The position numbers and the translations under genes were made by a program. A stretch of 64,000 bases of DNA from an uncultured Poribacteria bacterium (GTDB lineage Bacteria; Poribacteria; WGA-4E; WGA-3G), in contig OY282383.1 in the NCBI GenBank assembly GCA_958295855.1, positions 3,762,481 to 3,826,480 on the forward strand. The letters are read 5' to 3'. Of this stretch, positions 1 through 8,690 are shown one piece after another. Positions within the stretch are counted from its first letter, which is position 1; each line of letters starts with the position of its first letter. The notes under the pieces were generated by a model that had not been told where the DNA came from, ran no database searches, and was given only the letters and a program-made list of their open reading frames with translations.

Positions 1-2
1 TT

Positions 3-1424
3 TACAATGATCGCGATACCGGGAACCTGATGTCACGAATCACAGAGGATGTGGCGAGGCTTCGGGATTTCATTGCGAACGGGTTGCAAGATCTCATTGG
101 TGACTCGTTAACGCTCATCTTTATCTGCGCCCTGATGTTCAACGAAAACTGGCGGCTTGCGCTCTGGACGTTGATACCGCTACCCTGCCTTATCTTTTTT
201 ACTATCTTTTTTGGCCAGAAGATGAGCAAGGTCTTTTCGGTGTTATGGAAACGGTACGCCGACATCAGTTCCATCTTGGCGAGCACAATTCCTGGAGTGC
301 GCGTTGTCAAAGCCTTTGCACGCGAACGCTACGAGATCAATCGGTTTAGCGAACAGACCTATCAGGTATTCCAAGGCGAAATGAACGCGGCAAAGTTGTG
401 GACGCTTTACCGCCCGATTATGGAATTTATCATCTTCTCTGGTTCCATCCTGATCTGGTTAGTCGGGGGTTCGCAGATTTTTGGCGGCGCGTTAACGCTA
501 GGGCAACTGATGATGTTTCATGGACTCATGGGACGCTTTTTCCGGCCAGTCTACACCCTCTGTCAGATGAACGAACGGTTTATCCGCGCAGCAACATCCG
601 CGGATAGAGTGTTTGAGATTATGGACACACCACCAAGCGTTGCGGATAGAAAAGAGGCGGTTGAACTTTCAAACATTCGCGGGGCAGTTGAATTTAAGGA
701 TGTCTATTTCTCTTACGACACGGAAAAGAATGCCCTGAACGGTATCAGTTTCGGTGCAGAACCGGGCGAAATGATTGGACTTGTTGGACACAGCGGCGCG
801 GGAAAAAGCACCCTCATCAATTTGATTACCCGCTTCTACGATCCAAACGAAGGGACAATAAAAATAGATGGGCACGACACCCAGCAGGTTAAGCTGAAGG
901 CGTTGCGGCAACAAATTGGCGTAGTGCTTCAAGATCCGTTCTTATTCCAAGGTTCAATAGCAGACAACATCGGTTATTCCAAGCCGGGGGCTTCTCGCCA
1001 TGAAATTATCGCTGCGGCGAAAGCCGCCAATGCGCACAACTTTATCGTTAAGTTCCCAGATGGCTACGATACGATGGTAGGGGAACGGGGCACACGTGTA
1101 TCCGGAGGCGAACGCCAGCGGATTTCCATCGCGCGCGCGATTCTGAAAAACCCGCGCATCCTCATCTTAGACGAAGCTACCTCGTCGGTTGACACCGAAA
1201 CGGAATCCAACATTCAGGAAGCATTGGAACGGCTCGTCCGAGGGCGTACCGTGTTTGCTATCGCGCACCGGTTGTCAACGCTCAAGTATGCAGATCGGCT
1301 AGTCGTGCTGAAAAATGGGAAAATTGACGAAATTGGTACGCATGAGGAACTCCTTGCTAAAGAGGGGACTTATGCGAGCTTGTGTGAGAAGCAGACAGAA
1401 TTGTCGAAGATTCGGGCATGGTAG
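3..1424 (+). CDS. ABC exporter, fused permease and ATPase, 5' end outside window
   Basis: The frame is already open at base 3 and reads YNDRDTGNLMSRITEDV, the conserved permease stretch of type-I exporters, so the gene begins upstream and the ATG at 30 is internal. Counted from that ATG, membrane segments lie near residues 25-60 and 125-170. They are followed by Walker A GHSGAGKST (~253), signature VSGGERQR (~357), Walker B LILDEATSS (~377) and the switch histidine in IAHRLS (~412). It should act as a homo- or heterodimer in the inner membrane; the substrate cannot be read from sequence. The DUF1854 gene follows 53 bases later, a pairing known for this exporter group. Confidence 0.93.
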   Translation, partial: YNDRDTGNLMSRITEDVARLRDFIANGLQDLIGDSLTLIFICALMFNENWRLALWTLIPLPCLIFFTIFFGQKMSKVFSVLWKRYADISSILASTIPGVRVVKAFARERYEINRFSEQTYQVFQGEMNAAKLWTLYRPIMEFIIFSGSILIWLVGGSQIFGGALTLGQLMMFHGLMGRFFRPVYTLCQMNERFIRAATSADRVFEIMDTPPSVADRKEAVELSNIRGAVEFKDVYFSYDTEKNALNGISFGAEPGEMIGLVGHSGAGKSTLINLITRFYDPNEGTIKIDGHDTQQVKLKALRQQIGVVLQDPFLFQGSIADNIGYSKPGASRHEIIAAAKAANAHNFIVKFPDGYDTMVGERGTRVSGGERQRISIARAILKNPRILILDEATSSVDTETESNIQEALERLVRGRTVFAIAHRLSTLKYADRLVVLKNGKIDEIGTHEELLAKEGTYASLCEKQTELSKIRAW

Positions 1425-1477
1425 CCAACAACACGCTTGTAAAAAATCCGCCCTTAACTCTAAGGAGAACTAATTTG

Positions 1478-1987
1478 ATGCAAGAAGCAATGCAGATTAC
1501 AGATGAGGTGCAATTCCTTGACGCATCCAAGGTCAAAGTTACGCGGAGCGCGTTTGAGGAACTGATTGTCAAACTACCAGATGGGGAAACCCACACTAGC
1601 GTTGAGGCTGTCCGAACATTCCCATTAACCGATTCCAACAAATATATTGCGCTGTTGGATAGCGAAGGCGAGGAACTGGGCATCATTCAGGATATTAAGC
1701 AGCTCTCCCGAAATTCGGAGAAGGTGTTAGCATCGGAGTTGCAGAAGCGGTACTTTATGCCGAAGATTACCAAAATCCACGCGTTAGAGGGGCAGTTCGG
1801 CGTTACGCGCTGGGATGTTGAGACGAACCGCGGGCCGGTTCAGTTTGGGTTGCGCACCCGATACGATGTCGTCACCCTTGACAGCGGGCGAGTGTTTATT
1901 AAGGATGCAGATGGCAATCGTTACGAAATTGAGAACTATCACCGCTTAGATGCGACGAGTTTCGCCTTGCTTGAAACCCAAATGTAA
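1478..1987 (+). CDS. DUF1854 family protein, partner of the ABC exporter
   Basis: A 169-residue soluble protein. The C-terminal half carries the pattern typical of DUF1854 (KDADGNRYEIENYHRLD near the end). The frame is open from an ATG at 1418 that overlaps the exporter stop. I place the start at 1478 because AAGGAG at 1462-1467 sits 10 bases before it; a TTG at 1475 is also possible. DUF1854 genes usually follow ABC exporters, some linked by others to cyanophycin-type metabolism, but its molecular function is not established. Likely co-transcribed with the exporter. Confidence 0.8.
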   Translation: MQEAMQITDEVQFLDASKVKVTRSAFEELIVKLPDGETHTSVEAVRTFPLTDSNKYIALLDSEGEELGIIQDIKQLSRNSEKVLASELQKRYFMPKITKIHALEGQFGVTRWDVETNRGPVQFGLRTRYDVVTLDSGRVFIKDADGNRYEIENYHRLDATSFALLETQM

Positions 1988-2075
1988 ATTGTTGAAGGCG
2001 TGCTGCAGCGTCTGGCCCCTTGTTGTTCAGCCGCGTGAAATACACCGATGAGTAATACTGTTGAGGATAATGACT

Positions 2076-3206
2076 ATGGACAATGTGAAAATTGAACGTA
2101 TTGAATGGGCGCGCTTGACAGGAGAACGTCCCCGCAAAGCCGGTTGTAACTCGCGACTCGGCGAACATGGATTACATGTCCGGCCTGCTATCGCCCGGAT
2201 AACCACCTTTGACGGTGTTAGTGGTATCGGATTTTCTCCAATTTCGCGCGAAAAAGCAGACACCATCGTCGGGTTTCGACTCAGTGACGCATTTGACGCA
2301 GAGAGTGGTGTCACCGAAGAATTTAGAATGCTGGAGTATCCCATCTGGGATCTGGTGGGGCAGTTGGAGCAAAAGCCTGTATATGCGATGCTCTCCGACA
2401 CAGACGGTGACTTTCGCGCCCCGTGTTACGATACTTCCCTCTACATTGATGCCCTGCACCTTGAGGACAATGCGGAAGCGGCGGCACTCATCGCCTCCGA
2501 GGCCCTGGAGGGTGCGGCGCGCGGGCATAAGGCGTTCAAAATCAAGGTTGGCCGCGGTGCTATGCACATGCCCCTCGACAAAGGCACGCAACGGGATATC
2601 GATGTCATCCATGCCGTACGCGATGCTGTGGGCACCGATGCCACAATCCTGATAGATGCAAACAACGGCTATAACCTCAACCTTACCAAGCAGGTATTGG
2701 GCGGCACCGCCGATGCAAACGTCTATTGGGTGGAAGAGGCGTTCCACGAGGATGCACGTGTCTATAGTCTCCTGAAGGAATGGTTGAATGCGGAAGGCTT
2801 GGAAACCCGCATCGCTGATGGCGAAGGCGGTGCCTCACCAAACCTGGTTAGTTGGGCGAAAGATGGGCTCATTGACATTGTCCAATACGATATTTTCTAT
2901 CCCGGTTTCTCACGATGGCTTGAGTTGGGCCCCGAGCTGGATGCATTTAACGTTGGCACGGCACCGCATCATTACGGCGGCCACTACGGCAATTACGTTT
3001 CATGTCACCTTGCCGCGAAGGTCGAGCGATTTGAGTTCGTCGAATGGGATCATGCCACAACCCCGGGGTTAGATGATTCCGGTTATTCCATATCCGAGGG
3101 CTACGTGAACGTCCCAAATTCCCCCGGCTTCGGGTTGAATCTAGACGAAACGCCCTACCAAAAAGCGGTTGAAGAGAACGGATTTATGGTTTGCGCGCAG
3201 CGATAA
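2076..3206 (+). CDS. Mandelate racemase/muconate lactonizing enzyme-like enolase-superfamily enzyme
   Basis: 376 residues, a normal length for the superfamily. A capping N-terminal domain is followed by the barrel with FKIKVGRG (catalytic KxK), DANNGYN (first metal ligand), WVEEAFHED (second) and ADGEGG (third). Late in the barrel is APHHYGGHYG, a possible catalytic histidine region. These features predict a Mg-dependent abstraction of a proton alpha to a carboxylate, probably a dehydratase or epimerase for a sugar acid; the substrate is unknown. The frame opens at a TTG at 2061, but GAGG at 2063-2066 fits the ATG at 2076 with 9-base spacing. Confidence 0.85.
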   Translation: MDNVKIERIEWARLTGERPRKAGCNSRLGEHGLHVRPAIARITTFDGVSGIGFSPISREKADTIVGFRLSDAFDAESGVTEEFRMLEYPIWDLVGQLEQKPVYAMLSDTDGDFRAPCYDTSLYIDALHLEDNAEAAALIASEALEGAARGHKAFKIKVGRGAMHMPLDKGTQRDIDVIHAVRDAVGTDATILIDANNGYNLNLTKQVLGGTADANVYWVEEAFHEDARVYSLLKEWLNAEGLETRIADGEGGASPNLVSWAKDGLIDIVQYDIFYPGFSRWLELGPELDAFNVGTAPHHYGGHYGNYVSCHLAAKVERFEFVEWDHATTPGLDDSGYSISEGYVNVPNSPGFGLNLDETPYQKAVEENGFMVCAQR

Positions 3207-3540
3207 TTGATACCGCCCCCGGTAGTGCAGCTTCTCCCGCTGCACAATGCCAAATCGTTGTGAATTTCGCAAGTAGGAGGTAACATCGGTGCGCTGGAAG
3301 GCGTTTTTTCAAGCAATGTTTGATTGGCGCAGGTCGAGTTTATCAAGGTTTTTAGCGTTTCCGCTGGAAAGCCTCTTGTTCTGTCCGAGTGTGGCGGCAG
3401 TGTTCATTCTAATAAAACTCTTGCTTGCACAAGGAATATAAGGTTTGCCCTTTATAGAAACGCGTGGCCAAGAACGTTTCGTTGTGCAACAGCGCGTTTC
3501 CATAGCGCGAAAAAACACCTTGGCAAAAACGCTATGTGAT

Positions 3541-3656
3541 TGAATGCACGTCGCATAAGTAAGAAATAAAAAAGTTGTTTGCTAGTCGCGCACAACTTGG
3601 GCGAGGGTGGTATCGGTTTCCCCGCAAAGCGGGGTAAATACCCTTAGCCGCAAAAA
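3541..3656 (+). repeat. Dispersed element D, copy 1 (with palindrome A at 3620-3634)
   Basis: One of four copies in this window of a ~115-155 bp non-coding element. It begins TGCACGTCGCA, has an A-rich stretch, an AAGTTG/CAACTT stem, then the palindrome CCCCGCAAAGCGGGG, and ends near GCCGCAAAA. No protein-coding content. It fills most of the 3207-3708 gap. A TATAAT-like hexamer at 3662-3667 just after it could be a -10 box for the gene at 3709, but no convincing -35 is present. The rest of the gap shows nothing I can name. Confidence 0.75.
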
Positions 3657-3708
3657 TTGTGTATAATAAGGGTGTTGAGACAAAAGAGAGGGTTAGGAAA
3701 ATTTAGGA

Positions 3709-4173
3709 ATGGATATCTATCTGCCTCCCTCCACAATCGCTGAAACCATCGGCGTTGGCGAGGACATTATCAAACGTACATTAGAACGTAGAGACAAGGA
3801 GATTGAACCGTATCTGCGCGTCGTTTCAGCACCGTCCGACGAAGTGGGCGGTGCCCCGAAGCCACAAATTCAGCTACGGGTTGATGGCCTTTCGCCACTT
3901 ATTAAAAAGCTCACATACAATATCCCAACGGATGACATTATTGAAAATCTCAGCTGCCAGATTGTTCATATTGCTTACCTACAAGAAACCGGCGAAAAAT
4001 TGGAAACGCACAATGAAGCACTTGTCGCAGAAAACAAGCAACTCCGCGAAACAATTGAATCCATTCAAGCTGAAAAAGCGGATTTGCAGTCCCGGGTTAA
4101 CAACTTAACAGAACAATTGAAAGAGGAAAAATCTCGAACTTGGACAGATCGCTTGTTCCATCGGCGAAATTGA
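3709..4173 (+). CDS. Hypothetical protein with HTH-like N-terminus and coiled-coil C-terminus
   Basis: 154 residues. The N-terminus (residues ~8-30, STIAETIGVGEDIIKRTLER) looks like a helix-turn-helix resembling MerR-type or plasmid-regulator domains. Residues ~105-145 are a long charged heptad-rich helix ending in a basic tail (DRLFHRRN). No signal peptide or membrane segment. Such a layout suits a DNA-binding oligomer, but I do not recognise the family. A membrane-protein gene starts 30 bases downstream, so the two probably form an operon. Confidence 0.6.
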   Translation: MDIYLPPSTIAETIGVGEDIIKRTLERRDKEIEPYLRVVSAPSDEVGGAPKPQIQLRVDGLSPLIKKLTYNIPTDDIIENLSCQIVHIAYLQETGEKLETHNEALVAENKQLRETIESIQAEKADLQSRVNNLTEQLKEEKSRTWTDRLFHRRN

Positions 4174-4203
4174 ACAAGCCTAGGTAGATATGGAAGGCCG
4201 CTT

Positions 4204-4800
4204 TTGAATATTGCTATGAGAAAAGAAAGACGTAATCAATGCATTGCAATCGGGCTATTCGGGCTCGGAATTCTCTTTCTCTATCAAAAGATTATCCTGC
4301 TCAAGGGCATCTCGCTGGTACTGCTGAGTATTTCTGCGATTCTAGCCGGAACCTCTTTCGCCAACAAACGGCGGATTGAAGTCATAGCAGGGCTTGGATT
4401 AGCAATCGGGTTAGGGTTTCTCTATTTGCCTGTTCCGCCGAGCTTGCGAGGTGCTGCATTTCACCTCCTGTTTGCCTGTGCAATTGCCTTTGGTATGACA
4501 ACCGCTGCGAAGCAGCTCGCAGCCGCTGTCTCCGCACTTTTTGCCGTTATCGGCATGGGCTTTCTCTATCAACCCTTCTTGCCAAGCCTTGGCAGCACCG
4601 CACTCCATCTGCTTCTACCGGGGATAACCGTTTTTTCAATTGTATTCTCACAGAAAACCCTCTGTGAACGCATCTCCATCGGCTTAATTGCGCTGGGTTT
4701 GATTTCCCTTTGTCAACCGTTTCTGATGCTATTTTACCAGACAGGCTTTCAACTGTTGCTTGCAGGATTGACAGGGTTTATTGTCGTCGCGCATCGCTAG
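4204..4800 (+). CDS. Membrane protein built from four ~48-residue repeats
   Basis: 198 residues, strongly hydrophobic, about eight membrane segments. It is made of four tandem units (roughly residues 7-53, 54-101, 102-149, 150-198), each with a core like LGxGFLYQPFLPSL followed by HLLLA, so it arose by internal duplication. Family not recognised. The TTG start at 4204 is chosen because GGAAGG at 4192-4197 precedes it by 6 bases; an ATG lies four codons on. It sits 30 bases after the HTH/coiled-coil gene. Confidence 0.6.
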   Translation: MNIAMRKERRNQCIAIGLFGLGILFLYQKIILLKGISLVLLSISAILAGTSFANKRRIEVIAGLGLAIGLGFLYLPVPPSLRGAAFHLLFACAIAFGMTTAAKQLAAAVSALFAVIGMGFLYQPFLPSLGSTALHLLLPGITVFSIVFSQKTLCERISIGLIALGLISLCQPFLMLFYQTGFQLLLAGLTGFIVVAHR

Positions 4801-4829
4801 TGCGCTCTACTGGACAAAGTGATGTACAC

Positions 4830-5945
4830 ATGCGAAACACACACGTTGTCATAGTGGGTGCAGGCATCATCGGTGCCGCGCTCGCTTATCATCTGTCACA
4901 GCGAACACGCATTGCCGTAACGGTGCTTGAGCGCGATATACCGGGCGCAGGTGCGTCGGGACATTCCTTTGCCTGGGCGAACGCTTTTGGGAAAGATCCG
5001 CGCGAGTACCACGCCCTCAACCGGCGTTCGCTGGACATGTGGTATCGGTTGGCGCATCAACTTGACACCGATATTGGCATCCATTACGGCGGTGAAATGC
5101 GCTGGGAAAACAGCCCGGAACGCGCGGCACAGTTGCGTCAGCGTATCCGGCAACTTCAAACGTGGGGATATCCCTGCCGCATCATCACGCGCGACGAGAT
5201 GTTGGCGCTGGAACCGCACCTGTGCCCAGGGACTACCTTAGCTGCCTCTCTCTCCGAAGCAGATATCCACGTGGAAACCGACAAGTTCATTGACGTTTGC
5301 CTCCGGCACGCGTCCGAGTCTGGAGCAGTCGTGCATCCGCGAACCACAGTCAGTGCCCTGGTCATCCGCAACAGCAGAGTTGCTGCTGTCAAAACAACCG
5401 ATGCCGAATTTCCGTGCGATGTCGTCGTTTTAGCGAGCGGGGTTCAAACAACCGAACTGGCATCCCTTGCAGATACCTATATTCCCCAACAACGAAGCCC
5501 GGGCATTGTTATTAAGACAACGCCGTGTGGCGAAGTTTTACACCATATAGCGGTTATTCACGCGCCGCCCACGGATGAAAACCACCAACACCTTCACCTT
5601 CGGCAACTGGTTGATGGGAGTCTCAGAATCGGGCAGGGCACCCAGGAAGGCATAAACCGCGATGCCTCGCAACAGCACGCCGATGCCCTTCTTGCTCGTG
5701 CCAAAGCCTACTTGCCAGCAATAGCAGATGCCGAAGCAATTCCCACCCCGGTTGGGTATCGCCCCATGCCGCTTGATGGGTTTCCGGTACTCGGGTTTAC
5801 CGAAGTAGTGCAAAATCTGTATATCGCCCTAATGCACAGCGGAGTGACGTTGGCACCCTTGGTAGGTGAAATGGCAACTTTGGAAATTGCGGACGGTGCG
5901 CGGGTGGATTGGTTCGCGCCCTATCGCCCGGAACGGTTTGGGTAG
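4830..5945 (+). CDS. FAD-dependent oxidoreductase, D-amino-acid/glycine oxidase (DAO) family
   Basis: 371 residues. The N-terminal Rossmann motif VGAGIIGAALAYHLS (residues 9-23) binds the FAD ADP moiety. The middle contains ETDKF and a substrate-domain region, and the C-terminal GYRPMPLDGFPVLGFT plus MHSGVTLAPLVG is the usual second FAD-contact region. This is the layout of soluble DAO-family oxidases that oxidise secondary or primary amines; the substrate is not evident. The frame is open to 4710 inside the preceding gene, but homology begins at the ATG at 4830. Its ribosome site is weak. Confidence 0.85.
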   Translation: MRNTHVVIVGAGIIGAALAYHLSQRTRIAVTVLERDIPGAGASGHSFAWANAFGKDPREYHALNRRSLDMWYRLAHQLDTDIGIHYGGEMRWENSPERAAQLRQRIRQLQTWGYPCRIITRDEMLALEPHLCPGTTLAASLSEADIHVETDKFIDVCLRHASESGAVVHPRTTVSALVIRNSRVAAVKTTDAEFPCDVVVLASGVQTTELASLADTYIPQQRSPGIVIKTTPCGEVLHHIAVIHAPPTDENHQHLHLRQLVDGSLRIGQGTQEGINRDASQQHADALLARAKAYLPAIADAEAIPTPVGYRPMPLDGFPVLGFTEVVQNLYIALMHSGVTLAPLVGEMATLEIADGARVDWFAPYRPERFG

Positions 5946-6050
5946 GCTAAGACGTTGGCTCTCTTGGGCTGCCATTGTAAGGGTTGAATGCTGTCTCTGC
6001 CCCCAGCGCGTTGAAAAGCCCAGCGTTTCTATAAAAGAGGAGAAACTTCC

Positions 6051-6245
6051 ATGCAAATAACGATTGATTTGAATAAAGAACAAGTTAAGCAATTGGAGCA
6101 ACTTGCAAAGCGTTTATCGGTTCATCCTTCAGAATTGGTACGAATTGCGCTTAACGATTTTCTCTCGCGCCCCAGCGAAGATTTTAGACGCTCTGCCCAT
6201 CACGTTGTAGAGAAAAACGAAGAATTATACAAACGCCTCAGCTAA
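6051..6245 (+). CDS. Antitoxin of a Doc-type toxin-antitoxin pair
   Basis: 64 residues. The N-terminus ITIDLNKEQVKQLEQLAK and the following helices look like a ribbon-helix-helix DNA-binding protein; the C-terminal tail would be the toxin-neutralising part. GAGGAG lies about 7 bases before the ATG. Its stop codon overlaps the toxin start by one base (TAATG), giving translational coupling. Such antitoxins usually repress their own promoter together with the toxin. Confidence 0.8.
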   Translation: MQITIDLNKEQVKQLEQLAKRLSVHPSELVRIALNDFLSRPSEDFRRSAHHVVEKNEELYKRLS

Positions 6246-6628
6246 TGCTGTACCTATCTATACCCGAACTTTGCGAATTGCATGAACTTGTAATCGAAAA
6301 ATCGGGTGGCAGCACAGGAATCCGAGATTTAGGGGTTTTAGAATCTGCGCTTGCCCAGCCGCGCATGACGTTCGGAGGCACGGAACTTTATCCAACAATT
6401 CAGGAAAAGGCGGCGGTTCTCTGTTTTTCTGTAGTCATAAATCATCCGTTTATAGATGGGAATAAACGGACCGGACATGCTGCAATGGAGACTTTCTTGG
6501 ATCTCAACGGCTGGGAACTCAATGCAGATATCAATGATGCAGAACAAACGATGTTAGCACTCGCCGCTGGAAAGCTGTCCCGCGATGAGTTTGTCCAATG
6601 GATCAAGAACGCTTCAAAGCCCCGTTAA
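6245..6628 (+). CDS. doc: Death-on-curing (Doc/Fic-fold) toxin
   Basis: 127 residues, the normal Doc length. The Fic signature is intact as HPFIDGNKRTGH starting at His67. This is the catalytic loop that in Doc phosphorylates elongation factor Tu using ATP and halts translation. The glycine after Thr, where P1 Doc has alanine, is a common variant. Coupled to the antitoxin by a one-base overlap. The methyltransferase-nuclease gene converges on it 60 bases downstream, so this is a small defence/addiction cluster. Confidence 0.9.
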   Translation: MLYLSIPELCELHELVIEKSGGSTGIRDLGVLESALAQPRMTFGGTELYPTIQEKAAVLCFSVVINHPFIDGNKRTGHAAMETFLDLNGWELNADINDAEQTMLALAAGKLSRDEFVQWIKNASKPR

Positions 6629-6688
6629 TCTGATGATACACTTTGGTTTCCCTGTAAGGGTGTTATGTTTATAGTAGACAAACACTGT

Positions 6689-8422
6689 TTAGAGAGCTAT
6701 CTCCTGCTGTGTTCCCCCGAAATGCCGCTCCGATTTGGGACGAGATTCAATGCGCCACGGCAGCTTGACGATCTGGTTGAGCGATTCTGGAGCGTCGAAA
6801 TAGGCATCATCAATCTGCCAGAATTGGAGGCGCGGGTAAGGTCTTCCGTTGTGCACTATCGTGCCTTCGCGGTCTTGCAGGTCGCGCATGCCCTTGGTGA
6901 TAGGGTGGAGCGTGATGAAGATGCCGAATTTTGCATCGCTGTGATGCATCGAGGCACAGAACGCTCTCACGTCCGCCTTGGTAGGCTTTTTTCCTGATTT
7001 AACCTCAGCGATGACCTTTAGTTTCGTCGGAGCTTCCTTGAGCAGTCTGTTTTCCCAGATAACAACATTGCCAGTGCCATCAAATCCGCCATCCCCAGAA
7101 TCTGGTGTCGGTTCAAGGCCGAGTCGCGTAACTGCCCAGTTTGCAAAGTCGTGATACCGCTTGTTGTGATTGGCAAGCGCAATCGCCTCTTGGAGATTTG
7201 TGGGGTAGCCGTTGATTTCATAATCAATAGACGGTTCAAGCCCATGTCTATCTCGTAGCCGCTTCTGCACCGGGTCAAGCGCGAGGATAGTTAAGTCAAT
7301 TCCAATCCAGCGTCGGTTGAGTGTTTCGGCGGCATCAAGCGTTGTGCCGCCACCGCAGAAGGGATCTAGGACGATATTGCCCTCGTTGGAGGAGGCACTA
7401 ATGATTCGTTCCAGAAGAGCACGCGGCTTTTGGGTGTCGTAATTCATGTTCTCTTTGGCATTTCCCGCAATGGGATTTATGTCAGTAATTATATCCTGAA
7501 CGAGAACTCCCTTTGATGTAGACAAGTATCGTTTGAATCTTGGGGTTTTACCCTTGGGGGGCCAATAAATTAAGCCCTTCGCATCTAGTGTATCAAGTTT
7601 GTCATGGACTGAGAGCGACTCATAATTTTCCGGAGGTTCAACGTCTTCTGGCCAGGCTTTTCTTTGTGGCGTACTCCAGTGTCTGCCGACATCACTTGGA
7701 TTGACACCTCGCCAAGGCTGCCCGGATTCACCTTCTTGCGTAACTCCGGCCGCATTTAGAGAAACGACTTGATAGTAACCCCTTTCGTCTTCATAATTAT
7801 AATTCTTCTTGATGTACTCCGAATCGTGCGCCCTATAGACTGGATTCCATATAGTCTGCCCGCTCTTGCTATAAAACAGAATAGTGTCATGAATCCGTCC
7901 ATATTGATTACCATCACTGTGCGCTCCAGTGCGTTTCCAAATAATCTCATTCCTGAAATGTTCATTTTTTGTCTGATTCTTCTCATCCCAGATAGCATCC
8001 ATAATCCCCTTGAGATAATGACTTGCAGTTGCGTCACAGTGCAGATAAATCGACCCGGTTTCTTTTAGGATGCGATGCAGTTCTGCCAGCCGGGGCCCCA
8101 TGAAGGCGAGATAGGCACGCGTTGAACCTTTATTGCCGGTGGTTGCCTTTTGAAGAACCTGATCGTATCCGTAGAGGCATTTGTCAAGCCGTTGGTATGT
8201 TCCCGAGGTTTGTGCTTTGACAAAAGCGCGTGCTTCTCTGGCGGCATCGTCCCATTTCCAGATATCGGTGAATGCCTTCTTCTGTGCCTGAGATTGGCGG
8301 AGAAAGGTGTTATAGTTGCGGCCGCTGTTGAAAGGCGGATCGAGATAGACAAGTTCTACGGATTGACTTGGGAATTCGCGTAGGATTTCAAGGTTGTCGC
8401 CGAAGTAGATTCTATTTTTCAT
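6689..8422 (-). CDS. DNA methyltransferase fused to a PD-(D/E)XK nuclease-like domain
   Basis: 577 residues. The N-terminal part has the catalytic DPPF (residues 28-31) before the SAM-binding LDPFCGGGTT (~350), the beta-class order of N6-adenine or N4-cytosine methyltransferases. The C-terminal ~150 residues carry DGGFDGTG (~445) and IAEVKSGKKP (~470), a D...ExK arrangement like Mrr-type restriction endonucleases. A single-chain modification/restriction enzyme is inferred; no separate restriction subunit is adjacent. The ATG at 8422 is preferred over 8428 because AAGGA lies about 8 bases before it. Target sequence unknown. Confidence 0.82.
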   Translation of the reverse strand: MKNRIYFGDNLEILREFPSQSVELVYLDPPFNSGRNYNTFLRQSQAQKKAFTDIWKWDDAAREARAFVKAQTSGTYQRLDKCLYGYDQVLQKATTGNKGSTRAYLAFMGPRLAELHRILKETGSIYLHCDATASHYLKGIMDAIWDEKNQTKNEHFRNEIIWKRTGAHSDGNQYGRIHDTILFYSKSGQTIWNPVYRAHDSEYIKKNYNYEDERGYYQVVSLNAAGVTQEGESGQPWRGVNPSDVGRHWSTPQRKAWPEDVEPPENYESLSVHDKLDTLDAKGLIYWPPKGKTPRFKRYLSTSKGVLVQDIITDINPIAGNAKENMNYDTQKPRALLERIISASSNEGNIVLDPFCGGGTTLDAAETLNRRWIGIDLTILALDPVQKRLRDRHGLEPSIDYEINGYPTNLQEAIALANHNKRYHDFANWAVTRLGLEPTPDSGDGGFDGTGNVVIWENRLLKEAPTKLKVIAEVKSGKKPTKADVRAFCASMHHSDAKFGIFITLHPITKGMRDLQDREGTIVHNGRPYPRLQFWQIDDAYFDAPESLNQIVKLPWRIESRPKSERHFGGTQQEIAL

Positions 8423-8454
8423 TTCCATTTTCCTTACAAGCGTAGGGCACGGTT

Positions 8455-8609
8455 AGAATGCACGTCGCAAATGTAAAAAATAAAAAAGTTGCTTGCTAAC
8501 AGGTATGCTTCCCCGCAAAGCGGGGTAACATACAATTCACGCGCAACTTGGGCGCAGTGGTATATTACCCCTGCAAAGCAGGGGAAACCGATACCATTAC
8601 GCCGCAAAA
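8455..8609 (+). repeat. Dispersed element D, copy 2 (two palindromes A)
   Basis: Same element as at 3541-3656 but longer, because it holds two palindromes: CCCCGCAAAGCGGGG at 8511-8525, placed inside the AAGTTGC/GCAACTT stem, and CCCCTGCAAAGCAGGGG at 8568-8584. The first looks like a secondary insertion into the element. It lies in the promoter region shared by no other gene than the methyltransferase. Confidence 0.75.
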
Positions 8610-8690
8610 CCGTGCCTACAAGAAGAGAAGTGTGCGCCTTGGCGTTTTTACAAGGGCGAAGAAACCGCTTAGCAAAACACTACACGTGGA

